A DNA stretch of 64,000 bases, from the NCBI GenBank assembly GCA_913058575.1, contig CAJXRF010000021.1, positions 1-64,000 of the forward strand, given 5' to 3'. Under the pieces are notes generated by a model. The model was not told where the DNA came from, ran no database searches, and worked only from the letters and a program-made list of their open reading frames with translations. Both the position numbers and the translations under genes were made by a program. How positions within the stretch are numbered: the first letter of the stretch is position 1; every line of letters starts with the position of its first letter. Shown here in pieces: positions 35,089-43,586 of the stretch. This stretch comes from an uncultured Bermanella sp. (GTDB taxonomy: Bacteria; Pseudomonadota; Gammaproteobacteria; Pseudomonadales; Oceanobacteraceae).

Positions 35089-35793
35089 ATGAAATATTTG
35101 AATAAAAAAGCTTCTGTTGTTACCGCCACTATCATGGCCGCCAGCTTGTTAAGTGCTTGTGGCAGCAGCAGTGATGACGATGATGCCAGCAAGATGAGCT
35201 ACGATATCACCGTTACCAACCTTTCTAGCAATCAACCCATGTCACCGTTTGCGGCGAAACTTCATGCCAGCAGTTTCACGGCTTGGCAGGTGGGTGCAGC
35301 TGCATCGGTTGCTCTTGAGGAACTAGCAGAAGGGGGCGATAACGCATCAGTATTGGCATTAAGTGAAGCGGGAGTTTATAGCTCAGTATCAGGCGGTGGT
35401 GCCATTGGGCCGGGCTCTAGTGAAAATATTACCATTGAATCAGGTGAATACAGTGATATTAACCTGACACTGGTGAGCATGCTGGTGAACACCAATGATG
35501 CGTTCACAGGCAGAACTAATCTGGACTTATCGGGTTTAACAATAGGCACAAGCCAGACCCATTACCTACCGGTTTATGATGCGGGCACCGAAGGCAACAG
35601 TGAACTGGATGACACCATTCCAGGACCTGCCGATGGAGGCGAAGGCTTTAACATGGCACGGGACGATGTGGACTATGTAGCAAGACACCCAGGTGTGGTG
35701 GGTGTAGACCAAGGGTATAGTGAATCTGTACTTAACAGTACCCATGGTTTTGACTCACCGGTAGCCATGTTCACGATTACTCGCACGCAATAA
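35089..35793 (+). CDS. Spondin-domain lipoprotein
   Basis: 234 residues, a paralogue of the preceding protein but with a lipoprotein signal (LLSACGSSS) followed by an acidic linker. The spondin_N domain is visible as YDITVTNLSSNQPMSPFAAKLH, QVGAAASVALEELAEGGDN and TNDAFTGRTNLDLSG. It is probably anchored in the outer membrane. One soluble and one lipidated spondin protein in tandem suggests they act together at the cell surface. Confidence 0.85.
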   Translation: MKYLNKKASVVTATIMAASLLSACGSSSDDDDASKMSYDITVTNLSSNQPMSPFAAKLHASSFTAWQVGAAASVALEELAEGGDNASVLALSEAGVYSSVSGGGAIGPGSSENITIESGEYSDINLTLVSMLVNTNDAFTGRTNLDLSGLTIGTSQTHYLPVYDAGTEGNSELDDTIPGPADGGEGFNMARDDVDYVARHPGVVGVDQGYSESVLNSTHGFDSPVAMFTITRTQ

Positions 35794-35879
35794 CACTGCT
35801 TATTTCGTGAATAACACCGAGTGCTATCGGTGAAGGCGCTCAAATAGATAGGGTGGCGAACCGAACTGTTTGAGCATTT

Positions 35880-35918
35880 ATAACCCATATTGGCTGTTTA
35901 AGAGCCGGTATGGGTTAT
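35880..35918 (+). terminator. Terminator-like hairpin after spondin operon
   Basis: ATAACCCATA pairs with TATGGGTTAT, extended by GGCT/AGCC inside. An outer complementary pair GCTCAAA/TTTGAGC lies just upstream. It separates the spondin genes from the response regulator gene. Confidence 0.5.
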
Positions 35919-36051
35919 GTTGGTTTAGGGGATGCCTGACATTTAGTGATGAAGGGTCTAAAGGTGTTTTTTAAATGATCCTAACCTGTCACGATTACAT
36001 GCATCAAATGACACCTAAATATCTAAATAAACGGCACTGATTGGCAAATAA

Positions 36052-36750
36052 ATGAACAAACGAATTTTAGTGGTGGAAGACGATCAAGACATTAATCAAT
36101 TGATCGCCATGAACCTTAAAGACATGAATCTAGACGTAGACACCTGTGATCACGGCCGCCGCGGTTTTGAAATGGCCAAGAGCGGACAGTACGATTTAAT
36201 GGTGTTGGATTTAATGTTGCCAGAAATGGATGGCTTAGAAATTTGCCGCAGCTTACGGGCTGAAAACATCTACACGCCGATTTTAATGTTAACTGCCCGC
36301 GACAGTGAGGCAGATCGCATTGTGGGTCTTGAAATGGGGGCAGATGATTATTTAACCAAGCCCTTTAGTGTGCGCGAACTGCAAGCTCGTGTAAAAGCCA
36401 TGTTACGCCGCATGGACATGCTTAATAAACCCGCCCCAGAATCCGACCAACTGAAAGTGGGGGGCTTGCTCATTAATGTGGGGCAACGCAAAGTATTGTT
36501 AGATGACAAAGAAATAGAACTTACCAGTACCGAATTTGATTTGCTGATTTACATGGCTCGCCAACCGGGCATGGTATTTAGTCGTACCCAGTTATTGGAC
36601 AATGTATGGGGATATCAACACAGCGGCTATGAGCACACAGTTAACTCACATATCAATCGCTTAAGAAATAAACTAGAAAAAGACCCTTCAAAACCCCAGT
36701 ACATTTTAACTGTTTGGGGTGTGGGTTATAAATTTGGCAGTCAAACGTAA
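36052..36750 (+). CDS. OmpR-family response regulator
   Basis: 232 residues: receiver domain with acidic pocket EDD near residue 10, phospho-acceptor Asp53 in VLDLMLPEMDG and the conserved Lys in YLTKPFS; then a winged-helix DNA-binding domain (about 130-230) ending with TVWGVGYKF. It is paired with the kinase gene 51 bases downstream. The spondin genes just upstream are plausible targets. Confidence 0.95.
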   Translation: MNKRILVVEDDQDINQLIAMNLKDMNLDVDTCDHGRRGFEMAKSGQYDLMVLDLMLPEMDGLEICRSLRAENIYTPILMLTARDSEADRIVGLEMGADDYLTKPFSVRELQARVKAMLRRMDMLNKPAPESDQLKVGGLLINVGQRKVLLDDKEIELTSTEFDLLIYMARQPGMVFSRTQLLDNVWGYQHSGYEHTVNSHINRLRNKLEKDPSKPQYILTVWGVGYKFGSQT

Positions 36751-36801
36751 TTTTTTATTAGCACATCATTGTTTTAAAGAGCGCTTTTTATAGGGGCATG
36801 T

Positions 36802-38301
36802 ATGCGCAGTTTTGTATTTTCATTTTACAGTAAATTATCCTTGGGCTTAGTATTTAGCTTTATTTTTATGGGGGTGATTTTATTGGTGTTGGCCCAATAC
36901 CTTACCCGTAGTTATCAAAATGAAGTGGAGCAAAAACTGCACTATCAATTGGCGGCTCATGTGGTGCATGATAATAAGTTGTTAAAGAATGGCGAAATAG
37001 ACCACGCCGCCTTAAAAAATGCCTTTCATTCCATGATGATACTGGGGCCCAGCTTTGAGTTTTATATCTTAGGCACTCAAGGTGAAATTAAAACTTATTC
37101 AGCCGACCCTAAGCGTATTAAACGAGAATTCATTGATTTAGCCCCGGTCCAACAATTTTTTAACGATCAAACCTTGCTGCCCATCCAAGGGCAAGACCCC
37201 AGAAGCCTTGATAAGCATAAAATATTTTCGGCCGCGCCTATTTATGAACAAATAAAGGGTGAAGATGTATTACAAGGCTATTTATACATCATTATTGGCG
37301 GGGAGATTTATGATGGCATTGTGGATTTACTTCAGCAAAGTCATATTTTGTCTTTGGCGGTTTGGAGTTTAGCCATGGCCATGGCGTTTGGGTTATTGGT
37401 GATTTTAATATTATTTGCTTTGCTAACAAGACCTTTGCGCCGTTTAACACAAGACATGCAGCAATTTCGTCAAGAGGGTTTTGCTCACGGACAATTACCC
37501 AGCTCAAAGTGGCAGCCCAATTCGGCCGATGAAATAGAGCGCTTAGGCAATACGTTTAATGAAATGGCCAACACCCTTAATATTCAATACCAGAAAGTTA
37601 AAAATACCGATGAATTACGTCGTGAGTTGATATCTTACGTGTCCCACGATTTACGAACGCCGCTTGCGTCGTTGCAAGGGTATTTAGAAACCTGGCATCT
37701 AAAACATAAAGAGCTAAGTGCTTTGGAAGGGGAGCAGTTAATTGATGTGGCCATGAAAAACGCCCAACACATGAGCCGCTTAATTGAACAGTTATTCGAA
37801 CTGGCTCACTTAGACAGCGAAACCATTACCTTAACCAAAGAGCCTTTAGCCATTGCCGAATTTGCCCAAGACATTATGCAAAAAATGGCATTAGAGGCCA
37901 GTAACAAACAAGTGACATTAGACATTGAGCCTAAAGACCCGTCTATTATGGTCATGGCTAATATAGAAAAATTAGAAAATGTATTAACTAATTTGTTAGA
38001 TAATGCTTTGCGCCATTGTCAGGCAGGTGACCGTATTTTACTGAAAGTGAGCCCCGCCACTGCGGCAGGGCAGCAACAAATAAGCGTGAAAGACACAGGG
38101 TTAGGCATTGCCCCTCAAGACTTACCGTTGATCTTTAATGCCCACTTTAAAGCCGGTAATAGCGTTCAAGGAAAGGGTCGAAACAGCGGGCTGGGTTTGG
38201 CCATCAGCAAGCGCATCATTGAGCTGCATGGCTCTGAGTTAAAAGTAACCAGCAACCTTGGGCAGGGCACTGAATTTTCCTTCAATTTAGCCAGTGCTTA
38301 A
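36802..38301 (+). CDS. Sensor histidine kinase
   Basis: 499 residues: two membrane segments (about 10-32 and 185-210) flanking a periplasmic sensor region, a HAMP linker, the dimerisation helix with phospho-acceptor His282 in SYVSHDLRTPLAS, and an ATPase domain with the N-box NLLDNALRH and G-boxes DTGLGIA and GLGLAISK. It is the cognate kinase of the response regulator immediately upstream. The stimulus is unknown. Confidence 0.95.
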   Translation: MRSFVFSFYSKLSLGLVFSFIFMGVILLVLAQYLTRSYQNEVEQKLHYQLAAHVVHDNKLLKNGEIDHAALKNAFHSMMILGPSFEFYILGTQGEIKTYSADPKRIKREFIDLAPVQQFFNDQTLLPIQGQDPRSLDKHKIFSAAPIYEQIKGEDVLQGYLYIIIGGEIYDGIVDLLQQSHILSLAVWSLAMAMAFGLLVILILFALLTRPLRRLTQDMQQFRQEGFAHGQLPSSKWQPNSADEIERLGNTFNEMANTLNIQYQKVKNTDELRRELISYVSHDLRTPLASLQGYLETWHLKHKELSALEGEQLIDVAMKNAQHMSRLIEQLFELAHLDSETITLTKEPLAIAEFAQDIMQKMALEASNKQVTLDIEPKDPSIMVMANIEKLENVLTNLLDNALRHCQAGDRILLKVSPATAAGQQQISVKDTGLGIAPQDLPLIFNAHFKAGNSVQGKGRNSGLGLAISKRIIELHGSELKVTSNLGQGTEFSFNLASA

Positions 38302-38421
38302 CGGCCCCATTGGCTATTGGCGCTCACTGTTATATGGTAAAATCCGCAAATTCAGTATGAGGATTAACCAATATGAATAGGGGATATTCCCTCTCATGGC
38401 TATTTAAGGTATAACGGCGCC

Positions 38422-39282
38422 ATGAAGACACCGAAAAGAATTTTACCCTTGGTTGAAGACGGCTTAGTTGATGAAGTCTTGAGCCAATTAATGAGTGGCA
38501 AAGAAGCCACTGTGTATGTTGTACGCCGTGATGACGAAGTGATTTGTGCCAAAGTCTACAAAGACGCAGCGCAACGCAGTTTCAAGCAGGCTGTTACCTA
38601 TAATGAAGGCCGTAAGGTTCGTAATAGCCGTCGCGCACGAGCCATGGAAAAAGGCAGCAAGTTTGGTCGTAAGCAACAGGAAGAAGTTTGGCAAAACGCT
38701 GAAGTAGACGCCTTGTATAAGCTGGCCGATGCAGGTGTGCGGGTGCCTGAGCCCTATGGCTGTTTTGATGGCGTATTGTTAATGGAACTGATGACCGTTG
38801 AATCCGGTGGTGTAGCACCGCGCTTAAACGACGTATCACTGACCGCCGAACAAGCTCGAGAAGATCACACCCTAGTGATGCAAAATGTGATGCGCATGTT
38901 AAGCGTTGGCATTGTGCATGGTGATTTATCTGAATTTAACGTATTGGTGGATGAATACGGCCCCATTATTATCGATTTACCACAAGCGGTAGATGCCGCT
39001 GGTAATAATAACGCCCGTGCCATGCTAACTCGTGATGTGGATAACATGACCAACTATTATGGTCAGTTTGCCCCAGAGTTACTGGAAACCCAATACGCCA
39101 AAGAAATATGGGCCTTGTATGAAGAAGGCAATATGGATGTGGATTATCAGCTCACAGGTCAGTTTACAGAAAGCAATGTGGAAGCCGATGTGGATTCCGT
39201 TATTGAAGAAATTAAAGCTGCCATGTATGAAGAACAAGAACGTCAAGAACGCATGAGCGAACCAGATGATGAAGACTATTAA
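38422..39282 (+). CDS. RIO1-like serine protein kinase
   Basis: 286 residues of the RIO kinase fold, like the PA4780-type proteins of pseudomonads. Seen are the ATP loop MSGKEATVYVV, the lysine in VICAKVYKD, the catalytic loop IVHGDLSEFNVLVDE and the metal-binding IIDLPQAVD. Bacterial RIO kinases have been linked to ribosome maturation or stress, but the target is unknown. The C-terminal tail is strongly acidic. It appears to be transcribed alone. Confidence 0.9.
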   Translation: MKTPKRILPLVEDGLVDEVLSQLMSGKEATVYVVRRDDEVICAKVYKDAAQRSFKQAVTYNEGRKVRNSRRARAMEKGSKFGRKQQEEVWQNAEVDALYKLADAGVRVPEPYGCFDGVLLMELMTVESGGVAPRLNDVSLTAEQAREDHTLVMQNVMRMLSVGIVHGDLSEFNVLVDEYGPIIIDLPQAVDAAGNNNARAMLTRDVDNMTNYYGQFAPELLETQYAKEIWALYEEGNMDVDYQLTGQFTESNVEADVDSVIEEIKAAMYEEQERQERMSEPDDEDY

Positions 39283-39321
39283 TCATTAAGTTTTCTGGCT
39301 TTTACCTCGTTTTTTAGCGGC

Positions 39322-40113
39322 TTAGCATTTCAAACAATTCCCAGCTTGTTTATTTTCAAGGCCATATTTTTTTAATATGGCCTGCCACTTTATGTTTTTC
39401 TCTAACCCTTCTACCACACCTTCTATAAACTCATGCACATCAGGTAAAGACTTTGACGTCATTATGTGGCGTGTAAACGAGAACAGCGGCATCTTCGAAA
39501 TAAATATTTTGCCTTGCAGTTGATGTTTTTTAATGTGGGGCATTAGTAAGGTTCTGGCCATGCTGCTGGTTTTTACTCTGCCTGAGTGAATTAACATGAG
39601 AACCGAACCTTCGTTGTAGACAAATTTTCTGTGAATTTTATTTTGTGCCATGAGTGCCTCTAGGCCCGCATATTTTCGGCCTCGTATGGCCGCGAAACTT
39701 TTACCTTCTAATGATTGAGGGCCTGAATATTGAACAGGGCTTTCGATTGAGGAAATGATTTCATTACGATCATGTAATAGCGGAGCGCTCCATAAGTATT
39801 TTTCTTTGGAGTGTTTGCCCATCCACTGCCAATTAACAAAGGGCACCACCCCACTATAATCTTGGCTTAAGTAATAATTCAATCGGACGCGAGGAATCAC
39901 CTCTAGCTTAAAATCAAATACATTGTATTGATTTAATAAATCAAAAAAATCCTGGCTTAACCCTTCACCGGCTTCATTAATTTTAAAGGGTAAAGACTCG
40001 TAATAGCTCCATACTTGAACCTCATCAGTAGGTCTGGCCTGCTGGCTTAAAACTGGGGTTATGTGAATGGCCCATATAAAGGCCATTGCCACTAAGCCTT
40101 TAACGAAGGGCAT
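39322..40113 (-). CDS. Periplasmic solute-binding-like protein
   Basis: 263 residues with a signal peptide (cut near VLSQQ) and features of the SBP_bac_3 fold: VQVWSYYESLPFKINEAGEGLS near the start, SLEGKSFAAIRGRKYAGLEAL in the middle and a C-terminal VEGLEKNIKWQAILKKYGL. It is the third orphan of this type in the window and is more diverged from the family than the others. A large palindrome lies 76 bases upstream of its start. Confidence 0.72.
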   Translation of the reverse strand: MPFVKGLVAMAFIWAIHITPVLSQQARPTDEVQVWSYYESLPFKINEAGEGLSQDFFDLLNQYNVFDFKLEVIPRVRLNYYLSQDYSGVVPFVNWQWMGKHSKEKYLWSAPLLHDRNEIISSIESPVQYSGPQSLEGKSFAAIRGRKYAGLEALMAQNKIHRKFVYNEGSVLMLIHSGRVKTSSMARTLLMPHIKKHQLQGKIFISKMPLFSFTRHIMTSKSLPDVHEFIEGVVEGLEKNIKWQAILKKYGLENKQAGNCLKC

Positions 40114-40189
40114 TATTTACGCCTTAACAAAAGAGATAAATATAGGTTAGTGGTTGTTAAAAAGGAGTGCCATTTTAGCGGAGATATGA

Positions 40190-40229
40190 CCGAAGTTAAT
40201 CTGAATCAGCGCTGCTGAATTAACTTCGG
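40190..40229. promoter_or_regulatory. 40-bp interrupted palindrome
   Basis: CCGAAGTTAAT and ATTAACTTCGG are perfect inverted repeats separated by 18 bases that themselves contain CAGCGCTG. It lies between the DUF2956 stop and the start of the solute-binding-like gene. There is no T run, so an operator is as likely as a terminator. Confidence 0.5.
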
Positions 40230-40264
40230 GTTATATTGAGTCAGGATGCTTATAACGAAGACTT

Positions 40265-40609
40265 TTAACCAGCAAAGTCAGATAGATACAAAAAGCCCGT
40301 GAAGCCTATCCAGGATAACACCAGTAATGACCAAGGCAGTATGTTTACACCGGTTTTAGGGGCCTGCAGCTCTTCGTTTTCGCTGGGCGCTTGTGCTAAG
40401 ACATCTTTGGCCTTACGTAGCTTTTTATCAAGGTCTCTTGACTTTTCTTTGTGTTGTTTTTTGTACAGCTCAATGCCTTTTTGAATGCCTTGTGCCACTA
40501 ATTTGGTTTGTTCTTTAGTTTGCCCAGGCTTTTGAATGCCCTTAGCCAGAACCATGGCTTCTTCTTTGGTTTGCTCTGAAACTTTTTCTTTTTTTGAATA
40601 ACGTGCCAT
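40265..40609 (-). CDS. DUF2956 family protein
   Basis: 114 residues matching DUF2956 (PF11169): a basic and helical N-terminal part with TKEEAMVLAKGIQKPGQTKEQ and a near repeat QTKLVAQGIQKGIELYKKQ, a charged coil, and one C-terminal membrane segment (NILPWSLLVLSWIGFTGFLYL). The function is unknown; the family is confined to gammaproteobacteria as far as I know. ATG 40609 is preceded by GGAGG five bases away, so the longer frame to 40675 is rejected. Confidence 0.88.
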   Translation of the reverse strand: MARYSKKEKVSEQTKEEAMVLAKGIQKPGQTKEQTKLVAQGIQKGIELYKKQHKEKSRDLDKKLRKAKDVLAQAPSENEELQAPKTGVNILPWSLLVLSWIGFTGFLYLSDFAG

Positions 40610-40877
40610 AGAGCCTCCGTGTTGATTTTCCGATGATGCGAAATTACCAGCAAAGCTTAAAAAGGTACAGTTCATTTATGTTTCAGGGTCTTGGATATGG
40701 AGCCTGAAGGGAGAGTACTGTGTTGAGTAACCTGCTGAGTATTTAATATATTCATTCTAATCATTTAATGATTATTTTTTCCCTCTGTAGTGATTGCTTT
40801 TATTAGTGCAGTGACCGTAATATTGTCGGCCACACTAGTCTGTGTGAATTTTATATAGCCAATTAATAAGGATTATC

Positions 40878-41171
40878 ATGACACCATTAACGTGTATTGC
40901 CAAAATCACCGCTAAAGAAGAGCACAAAGACATTGTGTCATCTGAATTGACCAAAATCATTGCCCCCACACGACAAGAGAAAGGCTGCATTAATTATGAT
41001 ATGCACACAGACAATGAGAATGGTTTAGTGTTTATGTTTCATGAGAACTGGCAATCAGAACAAGATTTAGATGTGCATCTAGAATCAAATCATATCAAGG
41101 GTTGTTTTGACATTATTGGTGACATGCTAGCCTCGGTAGAGATCACTAGGCTTACGAAAGTGACAATTTAA
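40878..41171 (+). CDS. Putative quinol monooxygenase (ABM family)
   Basis: 97 residues, a paralogue of the protein at 20384: TCIAKITAKEEHKDIVSSEL, TRQEKGCINYDMHTDNENG and FMFHENWQSEQDLDVHLES. Same small dimeric monooxygenase fold, likely acting on a quinol or phenolic compound. It stands alone, followed by a 300-bp region with a possible decayed frame. Confidence 0.85.
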   Translation: MTPLTCIAKITAKEEHKDIVSSELTKIIAPTRQEKGCINYDMHTDNENGLVFMFHENWQSEQDLDVHLESNHIKGCFDIIGDMLASVEITRLTKVTI

Positions 41172-41232
41172 TATTAGCCCTGGGTTGTAACAGTAGCCGA
41201 AGTCCCCTTAATCTCAGTTGAGGGGGCGAGCT

Positions 41233-41425
41233 AAAGGTGTTCTAATTTCAAGCTTGGCAAAACACTTCTTTGAAAATCAAACCTATATTATTGAATCTCG
41301 AACTTCTGGATCTATTGAACCATTAAGCCTGCGTTGAACTTTACAACAGTGATTTTTTTAAACATGATGTTGTGCGCGAGACACCCCAAACAGACACTGA
41401 ACTTGCCGTGCTATGGAAGGGTTAG
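41233..41425 (+). pseudogene. Possible frameshifted gene remnant
   Basis: Two adjacent open stretches in different plus-strand frames read like one protein. The first contains LISSLAKHFFENQTYIIES and ends with a stop near 41335; the second contains NSDFFKHDVVRETPQTD and TELAVLWKG and ends at the TAG at 41423-41425. Neither has a start signal and I do not recognise the family, so this may be chance. Confidence 0.25.
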
Positions 41426-41471
41426 TGGGGTTATTTATTAAAACTTTTCAGGCCGGCTTTTGGGCTGAATT

Positions 41472-42356
41472 TTATTGTAAAACCTCTAATAGAAAATCTA
41501 TAAATACGCGCAGTTTTGATGGCACATGTTTGGTCTTTGGGTATAGGGCATACAGCCCTGTGTCTTTTTGCGAAAATTCAGCCAGTACTTGTTCTAATAC
41601 ACCACTTTTTAAATCTTCGCTTATTAAAAACGAAGGCACGTAAAAAATCCCTTGGCCGTTTTTTGCAGCGCTTAATAATAAACCACCGTCATCTGACTGT
41701 AAGTTGCCATTTACTTTCACGCTTATTTTTTCACCTTGTGGGTTTATAAATGGCCAATGACGGGCATGGCTGGCGGGTTGATAAATGAGACAATTGTGTT
41801 GGCTCAAATCTTGGGGATGGGTGGGCTTGCCGTAGTTTTGCCAATACTCTGGCGAGGCACACACTTGCATCTGGCAGGTTTGTATTAGCCTAGCAATCAG
41901 TGAAGAGTCTTCCATCTTGCCCACTCGCAGGGCCACATCTATGCCTTCTTCTATTAGGTCCACAAATCGTCCCGTGATACGAACATTTAAATGAATCAGT
42001 GGGTAACGCTTTTGAAAAATAGGCAATATTTTGGGTAAAAATGAATAAGCCAAGCTTTGAGGTGCCGAGATTACTAAAGTGCCTTGGGGTTCGCTTTGCA
42101 TGGGCATCACGGCGTGTTCGGCTTCTTGTAAGTCCTTGATGATTTTAGTGGCGTACTGGGCAAAGGTTTCGCCGGCTTCGGTGAGGTGCAGGGTGCGGGT
42201 GGTGCGTACCAATAATTGCACCCCCAGTTCTTTTTCAAGTTGGGAAACCTGTTTACTGACCACGGGTTTAGAGATGTTTAAGGCCACAGCGGCGGCCGTG
42301 AAGCTGCCGTGTTCTACCACGCCAGCAAAGGCTCTTAAATAGTGAATAGAGGACAT
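41472..42356 (-). CDS. LysR family transcriptional regulator
   Basis: 294 residues with the LysR helix-turn-helix (GSFTAAAVALNISKPVVSKQVSQLE) and substrate-binding domain (LVISAPQSLAYSFLPKILPIF). It is close to the CrgA-like group, as is the regulator at 13507. It is divergent from the metallo-beta-lactamase-fold gene with a 152-bp gap and probably controls it. Confidence 0.9.
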   Translation of the reverse strand: MSSIHYLRAFAGVVEHGSFTAAAVALNISKPVVSKQVSQLEKELGVQLLVRTTRTLHLTEAGETFAQYATKIIKDLQEAEHAVMPMQSEPQGTLVISAPQSLAYSFLPKILPIFQKRYPLIHLNVRITGRFVDLIEEGIDVALRVGKMEDSSLIARLIQTCQMQVCASPEYWQNYGKPTHPQDLSQHNCLIYQPASHARHWPFINPQGEKISVKVNGNLQSDDGGLLLSAAKNGQGIFYVPSFLISEDLKSGVLEQVLAEFSQKDTGLYALYPKTKHVPSKLRVFIDFLLEVLQ

Positions 42357-42508
42357 TAGTGAACTTTTGGAAACAATGAAATAACAATATAGCAGATTAT
42401 GATGGTTTTGTTTTCTTATAACATGGGCTCATTGTGTTAAGGCAGGGACCTTAGCCAAGTAAACAACCCAGAAGCCCAATACACGGGCTTTCCATGACAG
42501 AGGTCAAT

Positions 42509-43495
42509 ATGAGAACACTAAAAAACACACTACTTAAATTAGCAGGCGGTGCGGCGTTAAGTGCCATGGCCATAGGGCACAGCTTCGCGGCCGAGCCTGT
42601 GTGGGATGCCAATACAGTGGAGCTTGAACTTAAAAAAATAGGCAAGGGAGTATATGCCGTTTATGACAGTCGCGCCGATGATATGGCCGGTAAGGGTGTA
42701 CCGATGGCCACTAGCTCGGGCATTATCGTGGGTGAAGATGGGGTGATGATTGTTGATACCATGATGAATGAGCGCCTTAATAAGCAGCTATTTTCTTTGG
42801 TGAAGAGCGTTACCGATAAGCCAGTTAAGTTTGCTGTAAACACCAGTTTCCATGGGGATCACTCTTATGGTAATTATTTTCTGCCTGAGTCTGTGACCGT
42901 TATTCAACACAGTAATGCTAAAAAATACGTCGATAGCCACTTTGAAAACGATACTCAATTCATGATTCAAACCTTTGGTGAGAACCGCGGAATTGAAGAT
43001 GTAAAAGCCAGCACTGGCGATATTCTTATTGCAGAAAATGGCCAAATTAATGTAGACCTAGGTGGGCGCAACGTTTTAATTAAAGACTTTGGTTTTGCCC
43101 AAACTGGAGGCGATGTTTTTGTCTGGCTTGAAGAAGAAAAGGTTATCTGGATGGGCAATGCCATAGTCTCTGAAAAGCCTGGTTTACCTTGGTTATTAGA
43201 CGGTCACCTAGTGGCGACCTTAAATACTTTGCAAAGTGTTTATGACTTTTTGCCCAATGACGCGCTGGTGATTCCTGGCCACAGCTACCCAGTGGACAAA
43301 AGTGATCTTAAATGGAATATCGACTATTTAACAGACGTTAAAAGTAATGTGTCTAATGCTGTGAGTAAAGGCTATAGCTTAGAAGAAACCGTTAAAAGCG
43401 TGACTATGAATGACTATCGCGGTTATGCCTTATTTGACTGGGTACACCCAGGGCTGAATATCCCATCGGCATATAAAGATCTCACTCAACACTGA
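42509..43495 (+). CDS. Exported metallo-beta-lactamase-fold protein with altered metal site
   Basis: 328 residues with a signal peptide (cut near SFAAE) and an MBL fold. By position against HxHxDH the first His is Ser113, while His115, Asp117 and His118 remain (TSFHGDH). The HTGGD-type ligand is Gln198 (AQTGGD), the bridging Asp is Asn217 (WMGNAI), and the final His258 (IPGHSYP) is present. Thus the second metal site is intact but the first has one of three ligands. It resembles the quinoprotein-relay/SoxH-like branch of MBL proteins. Function could be mononuclear hydrolysis or a non-catalytic role. ATG 42509 has GAGGT five bases upstream, so ATG 42494 is rejected. Confidence 0.82.
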   Translation: MRTLKNTLLKLAGGAALSAMAIGHSFAAEPVWDANTVELELKKIGKGVYAVYDSRADDMAGKGVPMATSSGIIVGEDGVMIVDTMMNERLNKQLFSLVKSVTDKPVKFAVNTSFHGDHSYGNYFLPESVTVIQHSNAKKYVDSHFENDTQFMIQTFGENRGIEDVKASTGDILIAENGQINVDLGGRNVLIKDFGFAQTGGDVFVWLEEEKVIWMGNAIVSEKPGLPWLLDGHLVATLNTLQSVYDFLPNDALVIPGHSYPVDKSDLKWNIDYLTDVKSNVSNAVSKGYSLEETVKSVTMNDYRGYALFDWVHPGLNIPSAYKDLTQH

Positions 43496-43509
43496 TCTCA
43501 ATACAAAAA

Positions 43510-43541
43510 AACACTAAACAAAAAGTTTGGTGTTTTTTTTG
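43510..43541 (+). terminator. Intrinsic terminator after MBL-fold gene
   Basis: AACACTAAAC pairs with GTTTGGTGTT (one G-U) around an A5 loop and is followed by a long T run. Confidence 0.85.
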
Positions 43542-43586
43542 TGTCTTTAAAAAATATTAAAAATCAAAGGTAGAGAGAGTAATCAT

